Notes under the pieces: model-generated | What the model saw: only the letters and a program-made list of their open reading frames with translations | The model's database searches: none | Told to the model about the DNA's origin: nothing | Translations under genes and position numbers: made by a program | Assembly: GCF_004365635.1 (NCBI RefSeq) | Contig: NZ_SOBH01000004.1 | Location: 62,001 to 126,000 of the forward strand | Origin: Litoreibacter halocynthiae | GTDB taxonomy: Bacteria > Pseudomonadota > Alphaproteobacteria > Rhodobacterales > Rhodobacteraceae | DNA length: 64,000 nucleotides | Reading direction: 5' to 3' | Shown here: positions 44,650 to 52,310 of the stretch, piece by piece | How the letters are laid out: each line of letters opens with the position of its first letter | How positions within the stretch are numbered: the stretch's first letter is position 1

Positions 44650-45906
44650 ATGTCGCTAATTGCCACCAATCGTAATTTCCGATTGCTGTTTTCGGCGACC
44701 GCCGTCTCCAATCTTGGTGACGGGATTTCAGCCTTGGCGTTCCCATGGCTCGCAACTTTGATTACCCGGGATCCGTTCTTAATTTCCGCAGTTGCCGCCG
44801 CCACCAGGCTTCCTTGGCTGTTGTTCTCGTTACCTGCCGGTGTGATCACCGACCGGATGAACCGTCAGCGCTTGATGGTCAGCGCTGATATCTTGCGCAT
44901 GGTTCTGACGATGGGCGTCATTGGCTTGATCCTATCCGCCCCTGCTTTGCCTCTTCACGATGGTGCAGCTCAAATGACGCCGCTGATTGCAGGGCTATGC
45001 GCTGCTGCGTTCTTACTGGGAAGCGCCGAGGTTTTGCGAGACAACGCCGCGCAAACGGCCCTGCCATCCGTAGTTGAAAAGCGTGATCTCGAAAGGGCTA
45101 ACGGCCAGCTCTGGAGCGTTGAGCAGATTATGGGTCAATTCGTTGGTCCGCCTGTCGCGGGCTTGCTGATCGCCCTCGCGGTTCCCGCCCCGTTTCTTTT
45201 GGATGCCGCGACGTTCGGCATTGCAGCATTTCTGGTCTGGCAAATCGCGATGTTGCCGAATGTTCGGATTCAGCAGGTTTCCGGCTTCTGGCGACAAATG
45301 AGGGAAGGCGTCGATTGGATGTTTGGACAGCCGCTTATCCTACGGCTTGCGCTGATGCTTGGAATGTTGAACTTCGTAATCATGATGAGCGCTACGATAC
45401 TGGTACTGTTATCACAAGAAATCATGGGCCTCGACGCTGCGGGTCACGGGTTGTTGCTTACGGCTGGTGCTGCTGGCGGGGTCTTTGGCGGGATGTTTGG
45501 CCCTAAGCTGGTCAGCCGGTTTGGGGCCCAGATCTGCGTGTTCGGGGCGCTGATAATATTTCCAATCCCGTTTATCCTGCTGACTGTAACATCAAATCCA
45601 TGGCTGGCGGGACTTGCCCTATTTTTGGAAATGTTCAGCGGGATCGTTTGGAATGTCGTCACGGTTTCCTTGCGTCAGCGCATCATTCCAGATGCCCTGC
45701 TCGGGCGCGTTAATTCGATCTACCGCTTCTTCGGATGGGGATCGATTCCACTAGGTGCTTTGTTTGCGGGCTTATTGGTATCGTCGCTGGAGGGCTCACT
45801 GGGTCGTGAAACGGCGCTGCGTGTTCCTTACGTCTTCGGCGCCTTAGTATGTGTAGGCTTGGCGCTATACGGGATGCTACGCCTTCGTCTGCCAAAGGCA
45901 TTATGA
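44650..45906 (+). CDS. MFS transporter
   Basis: A 418-residue major facilitator. About twelve helices are visible, beginning RNFRLLFSATAVSNLGDGISALAFPWLATLIT. The loop LPAGVITDRMNRQRLMVSADILRM is the MFS motif A position. It resembles the MFS_3/EntS-like export group, suggesting efflux of a siderophore, drug or similar, but no substrate can be set. It is divergent from xthA and convergent with the OmpR-type regulator, with that gene's terminator between. Confidence 0.88.
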   Translation: MSLIATNRNFRLLFSATAVSNLGDGISALAFPWLATLITRDPFLISAVAAATRLPWLLFSLPAGVITDRMNRQRLMVSADILRMVLTMGVIGLILSAPALPLHDGAAQMTPLIAGLCAAAFLLGSAEVLRDNAAQTALPSVVEKRDLERANGQLWSVEQIMGQFVGPPVAGLLIALAVPAPFLLDAATFGIAAFLVWQIAMLPNVRIQQVSGFWRQMREGVDWMFGQPLILRLALMLGMLNFVIMMSATILVLLSQEIMGLDAAGHGLLLTAGAAGGVFGGMFGPKLVSRFGAQICVFGALIIFPIPFILLTVTSNPWLAGLALFLEMFSGIVWNVVTVSLRQRIIPDALLGRVNSIYRFFGWGSIPLGALFAGLLVSSLEGSLGRETALRVPYVFGALVCVGLALYGMLRLRLPKAL

Positions 45907-45923
45907 CAGCATCTCATCTGCGT

Positions 45924-45951
45924 AAAAAAATGCCCGGGCATTTGCCCGGGC
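45924..45951 (-). terminator. Terminator of the OmpR-type regulator gene
   Basis: GCCCGGGC pairs with GCCCGGGC around a four-base loop (ATTT on the plus strand) and, on the minus strand, is followed by ATTTTTTT. It lies about 70 bases beyond the regulator's stop. A second perfect stem, ACCGCAAC with GTTGCGGT (45970–45993), lies between it and the stop codon. Confidence 0.88.
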
Positions 45952-46020
45952 CAGTCCAACAGGGAGAATACCGCAACATAACCCCGTTGCGGTCAGGGGA
46001 ACTTTGACTGAGGTCAAACC

Positions 46021-46707
46021 TCATGAATTCAATTTATAACCACCAGATTCGGTCACAAGAAGGCGCGCATTTGACGGGTCTGGTTCTATTTTTTGACGCA
46101 ACCGGTAAATATGCGTCTCCAACGTGTGTGTCGTCACACCCGCGTTATAGCCCCAAACCTCGTGCAACAGCACATCGCGCGCCACCACGCCATCGGTCGA
46201 GCGATAGAGGAACTTCAAAATATTCGTCTCTTTTTCTGTAAGACGGATTTTCTTTTCATCCTCAGTGATCAGCATCTTCATCGCAGGTTTGAAGGTGTAT
46301 GGCCCAAGTTGGAACACCGCATCCTCGGACTGTTCGTGCTGACGCAACTGAGCGCGAATGCGGGCCAAAAGTACCGGAAACTTGAACGGTTTGGACACGT
46401 AGTCATTTGCACCAGCATCAAGACCCAGAATGGTATCTGCATCACTGTCATGCCCTGTCAGCATCAACACGGGGCATTTCACACCCTGTTTGCGCATCAA
46501 CCGGCAGAGCTCGCGCCCGTCGGTATCCGGCAAGCCAACATCAAGAACCACTAGGTCATAGATCGCTTCTTTCGCTTTTTGCATCGCGTCGGCGCCGTTG
46601 CCAGCCTCGAACACGTCGAAATCTTCGGTCATGATCAACTGCTCGGACAGCGCTTCGCGTAGGTCCTCGTCATCGTCTACCAGCAGGATTTTCTTCAGTG
46701 TTGCCAT
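46021..46707 (-). CDS. OmpR-family response regulator
   Basis: A 228-residue two-component regulator. The receiver has acidic Asp11–13, phospho-acceptor Asp56 (LVVLDVGLPDTDG), Thr84 and Lys106 (VSKPFKF). The DNA-binding winged helix (about 130–226) has RLTEKETNILKFLYRSTDGVVARDVLLHEVWGY. No histidine kinase gene is adjacent, so it is an orphan here. A role in envelope control (CenR-like) is possible because ribA and an L,D-transpeptidase are near, but I cannot confirm it. It is divergent from ribA. Confidence 0.88.
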   Translation of the reverse strand: MATLKKILLVDDDEDLREALSEQLIMTEDFDVFEAGNGADAMQKAKEAIYDLVVLDVGLPDTDGRELCRLMRKQGVKCPVLMLTGHDSDADTILGLDAGANDYVSKPFKFPVLLARIRAQLRQHEQSEDAVFQLGPYTFKPAMKMLITEDEKKIRLTEKETNILKFLYRSTDGVVARDVLLHEVWGYNAGVTTHTLETHIYRLRQKIEPDPSNARLLVTESGGYKLNS

Positions 46708-46869
46708 TGGTCAATGTCCTTTGTTGTTAGGTACAAGATGTGGCCTGACAGCAAAGGAAACAACTCACGCCGCCGTTATTCACAGCCTCGTGTCGCAATC
46801 GGGGTGTTTTGTTTCAACTTTCATTCTTTTCGCGTAGAAGTGGGCTGACTTTGTTACAAGATCGAGCCC

Positions 46870-47949
46870 ATGACACTCGCACCTGACATAATTGAGCTGA
46901 CAGCCCGTGCCCGTGCCGACCTGCGGATGGGCGTTCCTGTCATCATCGGATCATCCCTTGTCCTTGCGGCGGAAACGCTGAGCGACAAGCGACTGAAGGC
47001 TTTGCAGATCGCGGGAATGCCTCTGGCCCTCGCCATTACTGACTGGCGCGCCCGTACTTTGAAAGCCCGCGCCTATGACACTGACCTTGCACGGATCGTT
47101 GTGCCATCCGACGCGCCGGTGGACTGGATTGCGGCGATTGCCGATCCCGCCGACGATTTGAACGCACCAATGAAGGGGCCACTTCAAACGTTGCGCGACG
47201 GAAACGCCGATGACGCGCGCCTTGCCATCCAACTCGCAAAGGACGCGCGCTTGCTGCCCGCCGTTGTAGTCGCGCATTTAGATGCGCCGGTGGACTACGC
47301 GGCACAACACAGCCTTACCTTGCTTGATGCCGATGCCTTGGCTTGCGTCTCTGCGACTGTCAGCCCCTTGCACCCTTTAGTCAGCGCGCGGCTCCCCCTT
47401 GAGGTTAGCGAAGCCGGGCGCCTGCATGTTTTTCGCCCAGAGGATGGCGGAGAAGAGCACTATGCAATCGAAATCGGCATGCCCTCGCGGTCTGAGCCTG
47501 TCCTGACCAGACTTCATTCGGCGTGTTTTACTGGCGATCTACTGGGATCGCTAAAATGCGATTGCGGGCCGCAACTGCGCGGCGCTTTGGCGCAAATGGG
47601 ATCTGAGGGACAAGGGGTGTTGCTCTACCTCAACCAAGAAGGCCGTGGGATCGGGCTAGCAAACAAAATGCGCGCCTACTCCTTGCAAGATCAGGGCTTT
47701 GACACTGTAGAAGCCAATCACAGACTTGGTTTTGAAGACGATGAGCGCGATTTCCGGATCGGCGCAGGCATTCTGAAATCCATGGGGTTCAGCAGGGTAA
47801 AATTGCTGACCAACAACCCGGCCAAACTCGCGATGCTGGCGGCCAACGGATTGGAGGTCGTTGAGCGCGTCCCTCTAAAGGTTGGCGAAACCCGCCACAA
47901 CACCGCTTACCTCGCCACCAAGGCGGCGAAATCGGGGCATTTGCTGTGA
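46870..47949 (+). CDS. ribA: GTP cyclohydrolase II with long N-terminal extension
   Basis: RibA opens GTP to start riboflavin synthesis. It is 359 residues, against about 200 in E. coli. The catalytic part (about 160–355) has the zinc cysteines in RLHSACFTGDLLGSLKCDCG, then LLYLNQEGRGIGLANKMRAY and RVKLLTNNPAKL. The first 150 residues show no RibB (DHBP synthase) motifs and are of unknown role; such extended forms seem usual in Rhodobacteraceae. Its stop overlaps the GTG start of the following L,D-transpeptidase. It is divergent from the OmpR-type regulator. Confidence 0.92.
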   Translation: MTLAPDIIELTARARADLRMGVPVIIGSSLVLAAETLSDKRLKALQIAGMPLALAITDWRARTLKARAYDTDLARIVVPSDAPVDWIAAIADPADDLNAPMKGPLQTLRDGNADDARLAIQLAKDARLLPAVVVAHLDAPVDYAAQHSLTLLDADALACVSATVSPLHPLVSARLPLEVSEAGRLHVFRPEDGGEEHYAIEIGMPSRSEPVLTRLHSACFTGDLLGSLKCDCGPQLRGALAQMGSEGQGVLLYLNQEGRGIGLANKMRAYSLQDQGFDTVEANHRLGFEDDERDFRIGAGILKSMGFSRVKLLTNNPAKLAMLAANGLEVVERVPLKVGETRHNTAYLATKAAKSGHLL

Positions 47950-48443
47950 GCCCTACGAACCTCGTGGTGACGCGATGGCGTGCTCGTTTCATGGGGCGGG
48001 ATTTTCGGTGTAGCATCGGCAAAGGTGGCATATCGAGAGACAAGCGAGAAGGTGACGGAGCGACGCCTGTCGGCAGCCACCGGATTGTGGGGATGTTGTA
48101 TCGCCCCGACCGTCTGCAACCACCAGTTCCGTGGGCTAAGCCAATTGGGCCGATGGATCTATGGTCTGACGATCCAACTGATCCGTCTTATAATCAAATG
48201 GTTCGTGAACCCTATTCCGCAAGCCATGAGCGCCTGCATCGCGCCGACCGCCTATACGATTTGGTGTTTTTGACCGATTGGAACTACCCAGTAGCGGTTC
48301 CCGGCAAAGGTTCTGCGATCTTCATTCACCGCTGGCGCAAACCTCGGCACCCTACTGAAGGGTGCGTGGCGTTTTCGGCTGAAAATTTGCTTTGGATTGC
48401 GCAGCGGATCGACTTTGGCTGCCGTATAATCGTCAAGCCTTAG
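47946..48443 (+). CDS. Second L,D-transpeptidase family (YkuD) protein
   Basis: A 165-residue YkuD-type protein. The active site is FIHRWRKPRHPTEGCVAFS with His128 and Cys140. No signal peptide is visible from the GTG start at 47946, which overlaps the ribA stop by 4 bases; this raises the question whether it works in the cytoplasm or uses another export route. KGGISRDKREGDGATPVGSHRI is the family's substrate-strand block. It is convergent with yggS with an 11-base overlap of the ends. Confidence 0.85.
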   Translation: MSPTNLVVTRWRARFMGRDFRCSIGKGGISRDKREGDGATPVGSHRIVGMLYRPDRLQPPVPWAKPIGPMDLWSDDPTDPSYNQMVREPYSASHERLHRADRLYDLVFLTDWNYPVAVPGKGSAIFIHRWRKPRHPTEGCVAFSAENLLWIAQRIDFGCRIIVKP

Positions 48444-49092
48444 GCGCGACACGCTCGCCAAAGATTGCCGACCCCACGCGCACAAAGGTCGCGCCTTGCT
48501 CTATTGCGCATTCGAAATCACTGCTCATCCCCATGCTGAGTTCCGCCAATCCATTGCGCTCGGCCAAACTATTCAGAAGCGCGAAATGTTCAGACGGTTC
48601 CTCGTCGACCGGGGGGATGCACATCAAACCAATCACTGGAAGATCCAGCGCCCGACATTCTTCAACAAAACTATCTGTTTCTTCAGGCGAAATACCTGCC
48701 TTTTGGGCTTCATTTCCAGTATTCACTTGAATGAACAACTTGGGGCAGCGCCCTAGCTCGTCCCGCATAACGGCGATGCGCTTGGCCAGCTTCAGCCGGT
48801 CTAACGTGTGGAAGTAGTCGAACAACTCCATCGCCTGCCGCGTCTTATTTGTTTGGAGCGGCCCCAGTAAGTGAAGCTCGATCCCATCATAGCTGTTGCG
48901 AAACTCTGGCCATTTCCCAGCGGCTTCTTGCACACGGTTTTCGCCAAATATCCGGTGCCCTTCCTTGAGGACGAACTCGACGCGATCATTCGGTTGAACC
49001 TTGGAGACTGCGATCAAGCTAGTGCTGCCTTCGGTACGCCCGAAGCGTGTTTCCGCCGTTGCGATACGGTTCTTTATATCTGTTAGCGACAT
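48433..49092 (-). CDS. yggS: YggS family PLP-binding protein (PLP homeostasis)
   Basis: A 219-residue fold-type III PLP protein without known catalytic activity, affecting vitamin B6 and amino-acid balance. PLP Lys31 lies in LIAVSKVQPND; HRIFGENRVQEAAGKW and LPVIGLMCIPP are further family blocks. It lies downstream of a porin terminator and is convergent with the L,D-transpeptidase gene. The length is slightly short of E. coli YggS. Confidence 0.92.
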   Translation of the reverse strand: MSLTDIKNRIATAETRFGRTEGSTSLIAVSKVQPNDRVEFVLKEGHRIFGENRVQEAAGKWPEFRNSYDGIELHLLGPLQTNKTRQAMELFDYFHTLDRLKLAKRIAVMRDELGRCPKLFIQVNTGNEAQKAGISPEETDSFVEECRALDLPVIGLMCIPPVDEEPSEHFALLNSLAERNGLAELSMGMSSDFECAIEQGATFVRVGSAIFGERVAPKA

Positions 49093-49148
49093 CGGCGACT
49101 CCTGCGGTTTTGCTCACCCTTTTCCAACATAGACCTTCACAAAAGAAA

Positions 49149-49170
49149 AGAGCGGGCCGAAGCCCGCTCT
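49149..49170 (-). terminator. Terminator of the first porin gene
   Basis: On the minus strand AGAGCGGGC pairs with GCCCGCTCT around a TTCG tetraloop, then TTTCTTTT. It lies 27 bases past the porin stop and 57 before yggS, so porin messages should not run into yggS. Confidence 0.9.
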
Positions 49171-49196
49171 CTCTAATTCTGTAAGTTTGGGTAAGC

Positions 49197-50231
49197 TTAG
49201 AAGCTCAGGCCCAGACCCAGCGATGCCGATTTTCCAGTCGGAGCGGCTGTCGAAGTTTTGCCCGAACCGTAACCGAAGTGCACAACTGCACCGCCGCCAA
49301 GGTCGTAAGCTGCTGCAAGACCGAAGCCTTTTGCTTTGCCGCCGCCGTTAAACTTAACTTCACCGTAGTTGGCATGCATCGACAGGGCACCAGTGGTGTA
49401 GCCGAGGCCAACGCCGATGTTGCTGTCGGGGCCAGCTGCGCCAACCGAGCTCCAGTCAGCGTATACGATGCCGGCAGACAGGCCGTTTGCAAAGGTTGCG
49501 TCAACCGAAACACCAGTCGCTTTGATATCGTTTGGTGTGCCAGGAGCGCCATCAGCTGCTTTCTGGTGACCCAAACCGAAGTTAACTGTCGTGCCGGACA
49601 GGTCCAGAGCGTATTTGAAACCGATTGCGTAGCCTACGCCTGTGTTAGCAGCCTTGGAGCCGTTGTCGTCTTCCAAGGAGATTGCAACACCGAAGGCACC
49701 CGAGGTGTAATCCCAACGCAGGATTTGACCGTCGTTAGCACCGTCAAGGTATGCGCCTACGTAGCCAGCGTGCGAAGTTTCGTCATCAGCCAAGGAACCC
49801 GGGTTGCCCACGTTGCCAGCTTCAGTCAGTGCCCAGTCCAGAGCGCCGTCGGTGTCACCCATCGTCACGGTGCCGAAGCCGCCGGAGATGAAGATTGTTG
49901 CGCCGCCATCGTCAGAGTTGTTCTGAGTTGCGCCAGGAAGGGCAAGTGCAGGAACTGGAGCGCCACCTGGATTGGTTACGATAGGGGCAGATGCGCCGCC
50001 TTCGTCCAGATCAACAGACGCGCCGAATGTCAGGCCGTTGTCTGTTTCGCCGGACATGGTGAATGTCACGTCGATGTCGGTGAAGAATTGTGGGCCACCG
50101 TTGTTTGGGCCACCAAATGCAGCGTTATACTGGTAAATACCCATTTCGGCACGGCCGGACAGGGCGACATCAGCAGCAGCCAAACCAGCAGTGGAAACCA
50201 GCGCGGTGGATGCGATCAGGATCTTTTTCAT
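49197..50231 (-). CDS. Rhodobacter-type porin, copy A
   Basis: A 344-residue outer-membrane porin. MKKILIASTALVSTAGLAAA is a signal peptide; the mature protein starts DVALSGRAEMGI, as in alphaproteobacterial trimeric porins. Sixteen beta strands end in the usual C-terminal aromatic, LGLGLSF. It passes small polar solutes. A second porin lies 200 bases upstream on the same strand. The region from about FFTDIDVTFTMSGETDNGLTF to DDNGSK is nearly the same in both, while loops after it vary. Confidence 0.92.
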   Translation of the reverse strand: MKKILIASTALVSTAGLAAADVALSGRAEMGIYQYNAAFGGPNNGGPQFFTDIDVTFTMSGETDNGLTFGASVDLDEGGASAPIVTNPGGAPVPALALPGATQNNSDDGGATIFISGGFGTVTMGDTDGALDWALTEAGNVGNPGSLADDETSHAGYVGAYLDGANDGQILRWDYTSGAFGVAISLEDDNGSKAANTGVGYAIGFKYALDLSGTTVNFGLGHQKAADGAPGTPNDIKATGVSVDATFANGLSAGIVYADWSSVGAAGPDSNIGVGLGYTTGALSMHANYGEVKFNGGGKAKGFGLAAAYDLGGGAVVHFGYGSGKTSTAAPTGKSASLGLGLSF

Positions 50232-50372
50232 GACAATATGCCTCTTGAGTTAATGTGCCAAAGATTCGGCACGTGTATTTCCTGAACTTAACTAAAAGAA
50301 AATGAGGCTCGGTTGAAGCCTCCAGAAACAATAGAGGCGGATTAGGCGCTTTTTTGCAACAGCACTGTGAAC

Positions 50373-50401
50373 AAAAAAAGGCGGGCCAAATGGCCCGCCT
50401 T
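50373..50401 (-). terminator. Terminator of the second porin gene
   Basis: On the minus strand AAGGCGGGCC pairs with GGCCCGCCTT around ATTT, followed by TTTTT. It separates the two porin genes, so copy A needs its own promoter in 50232–50372. Confidence 0.92.
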
Positions 50402-50428
50402 CTATAATCAGTCGCTTGTAGGGTGAGC

Positions 50429-51454
50429 TTAGAAGCTCAGGCCCAGACCCAAGGACATTGTTTTCTGTGTCGGAGCGGCAGTCGAAGTTTTGCCCGAACC
50501 GTAGCCGAAGTGCACAACTGCACCGCCGCCAAGGTCGTAAGCTGCTGCAAGACCGAAGCCTTTTGCTTCTGCACCAGCTGCGACGCCGTCGAACTTACCG
50601 TAGTTGGCGTGCACGGAGAACGCGCCAGTCGTGTAGCCCAGACCGATGGAGTAGTGCTTGTCTACTGCGATGTTGGACATGTCGGTGTAAGTTACGCCAG
50701 CGGACAGGCCGTTTGCGAATGTTGCGGACACGGACACACCGGTTGCTTTCGCGTCTGGTGTTACGCCAGCGCCGTCAGCTGCGCGCTGGTGACCGATACC
50801 GAAGTTAACAGTCGTGCCGGACAGGTCCAGAGCGTATTTGAAACCGATTGCGTAACCGACGCCTGTGTTAACAGCCTTGGAGCCGTTGTCGTCTTCCAAG
50901 GAGATTGCAACACCGAAGGCACCCGAGGTGTAATCCCAACGCAGGATTTGACCGTCGTTGCCGCCGTCAAGGTATGCACCAAGGTAGCCAGCGTGCGAAG
51001 TTTCGTCATCAGCCAAGGAACCTGGGTTGCCCACGTTGCCAGCTTCAGTCAGTGCCCAGTCCAGAGCGCCGTCGGTGTCACCCATCGTCACGGTGCCGAA
51101 GCCGCCGGAGATGAAGATTGTTGCGCCGCCATCGTCAGAGTTGTTCTGAGTTGCGCCAGGAAGGGCAAGTGCAGGAACTGGAGCGCCACCTGGATTGGTT
51201 ACGATAGGGGCAGATGCGCCGCCTTCGTCCAGATCAACAGACGCGCCGAATGTCAGGCCGTTGTCTGTTTCGCCGGACATGGTGAATGTCACGTCGATGT
51301 CGGTGAAGAACTGAGCGCCAGTGTTGGTGTTACCGCTGAACGCTGTGTTCTGTGTGAAGATACCCATTTCGGCGCGGCCGGACAGGGCGACATCAGCAAC
51401 TGCTGCGCCACCAAAGGCGACCAATGCAGTGGATGCGAAGAGAACTTTTTTCAT
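50429..51454 (-). CDS. Rhodobacter-type porin, copy B
   Basis: A 341-residue porin. Its signal peptide is MKKVLFASTALVAFGGAAVA, and the mature protein also starts DVALSGRAEMGI and ends LGLGLSF. The ATG at 51454 was chosen because the Lys-Lys signal starts there. Differences from copy A are concentrated at the first extracellular loop (FTQNTAFSGNTNTGAQ against YQYNAAFGGPNNGGPQ) and the later loops, pointing to different pore properties. A CCTCAATTCA element occurs twice upstream (51490 and 51542). Confidence 0.92.
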   Translation of the reverse strand: MKKVLFASTALVAFGGAAVADVALSGRAEMGIFTQNTAFSGNTNTGAQFFTDIDVTFTMSGETDNGLTFGASVDLDEGGASAPIVTNPGGAPVPALALPGATQNNSDDGGATIFISGGFGTVTMGDTDGALDWALTEAGNVGNPGSLADDETSHAGYLGAYLDGGNDGQILRWDYTSGAFGVAISLEDDNGSKAVNTGVGYAIGFKYALDLSGTTVNFGIGHQRAADGAGVTPDAKATGVSVSATFANGLSAGVTYTDMSNIAVDKHYSIGLGYTTGAFSVHANYGKFDGVAAGAEAKGFGLAAAYDLGGGAVVHFGYGSGKTSTAAPTQKTMSLGLGLSF

Positions 51455-51489
51455 CGTTTTCCCTCGAGAGTTAAATACTATTAGGTGCA

Positions 51490-51551
51490 CCTCAATTCAG
51501 GGAATCCGAACTGAGTCCCAGCCTGTTTCTTACGGACGGCCCCTCAATTCA
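51490..51551. promoter_or_regulatory. Repeated CCTCAATTCA motif upstream of porin B
   Basis: CCTCAATTCA occurs at 51490–51499 and again at 51542–51551, 52 bases apart, i.e. about five helix turns, on the promoter side of porin B (read as TGAATTGAGG on that gene's strand). It may be a regulator-binding site (OmpR-like sites are repeated). Only the repeat is seen; the regulator is unknown. Confidence 0.3.
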
Positions 51552-51706
51552 AGCTGCCTCGCCCGATGTAGAGGTTTACCGCTCAAATTGATGCAACTGC
51601 GCCACAGTCCCATTTTCGGCTTGGACATGTGTTTAGGTATTCTTTCTTGTTCCACCACGCTGCCTCCGATATGACAGGGAAAACAACAGGCCGAGAGCAT
51701 TTATTC

Positions 51707-52228
51707 ATGGTGAGCACCCGTTTCCTTAAATGGACCACAACCTGCGCCCTAGTCCTGTCGCTGTCAGCCTGTGGCGGTAGCGGCATCTTTGGCAAAGGAA
51801 AGAACGAGCGTCGCGAGAATGATGCCAACGGCTTCTCCCGCGATTATGACAGCGCGGCGCGCGCCAATGCCGTCAAAAAAGGCAGTCGCTTGTCCGACTT
51901 GTTTGTTAACAATGATGATCCCAGCGTCACATTGAAGGTGAACAAGTACCTGTGGAAGGCGTCATTGGACGTTTTGAACTTCATGCCGGTGGAAGCAGCC
52001 GACCCGTTCACGGGCACCATCGCGCTTGGCTACGGGCGCCCGCAAGGCGGTGGCCGCGCGTATCGTGCGACCGTCTATATCACTGATCCGGCGCTTGATG
52101 CCCGTTCCCTACGCGTTTCGCTGCAAGGTGCTGGTGGTAGCGCTGTGTCGACCCAAACCGCGCGCGCCGTCGAAGATGCGATCCTTACCCGCGCCCGCCA
52201 GCTTCGCATTGCTGACGGCAAACTCTAG
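51707..52228 (+). CDS. DUF3576 lipoprotein
   Basis: A 173-residue lipoprotein. MVSTRFLKWTTTCALVLSLSACGG has a lipobox with Cys22. The rest matches DUF3576: NKYLWKASLDVLNFMPVEAADPFTGTIALGYG (core VLNFMPVEAADPF) and GGRAYRATVYITD. The function is unknown, but in alphaproteobacteria it regularly precedes leuS, lptE and holA, suggesting an envelope role linked to LPS export. The ATG at 51707 was chosen at the start of the signal. A strong hairpin follows it before leuS. Confidence 0.85.
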   Translation: MVSTRFLKWTTTCALVLSLSACGGSGIFGKGKNERRENDANGFSRDYDSAARANAVKKGSRLSDLFVNNDDPSVTLKVNKYLWKASLDVLNFMPVEAADPFTGTIALGYGRPQGGGRAYRATVYITDPALDARSLRVSLQGAGGSAVSTQTARAVEDAILTRARQLRIADGKL

Positions 52229-52231
52229 CCT

Positions 52232-52246
52232 CTGGACCAAGTCCAG
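52232..52246 (+). promoter_or_regulatory. Small hairpin in the leuS leader
   Basis: CTGGAC pairs with GTCCAG around CAA, four bases after the DUF3576 stop. Together with the terminator hairpin 18 bases later it may form part of an attenuator for leuS. Confidence 0.35.
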
Positions 52247-52263
52247 TTGCACCCCTATTACAT

Positions 52264-52291
52264 GCGCCGGGCCTCATCGCCCGGCGCTTTT
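52264..52291 (+). terminator. Terminator hairpin 19 bases before leuS (candidate attenuator)
   Basis: GCGCCGGGC pairs with GCCCGGCGC around CTCATC and is followed by TTTT. The leuS ATG is at 52311, so no normal promoter fits between. Either leuS is read through this site, making it an attenuator, or it has an almost leaderless start. A terminator so close to an aminoacyl-tRNA synthetase is suggestive. Confidence 0.7.
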
Positions 52292-52310
52292 CGTATCCTA
52301 GGAAGACCAA

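Noticed and set aside
49278-51484. Long plus-strand frames opposite the porin genes, nearly the same in both
   Set aside because: Their similarity only reflects the duplicated porin DNA. They contain many Cys and Val codons from the reverse of Gly/Ala/Asp codons.
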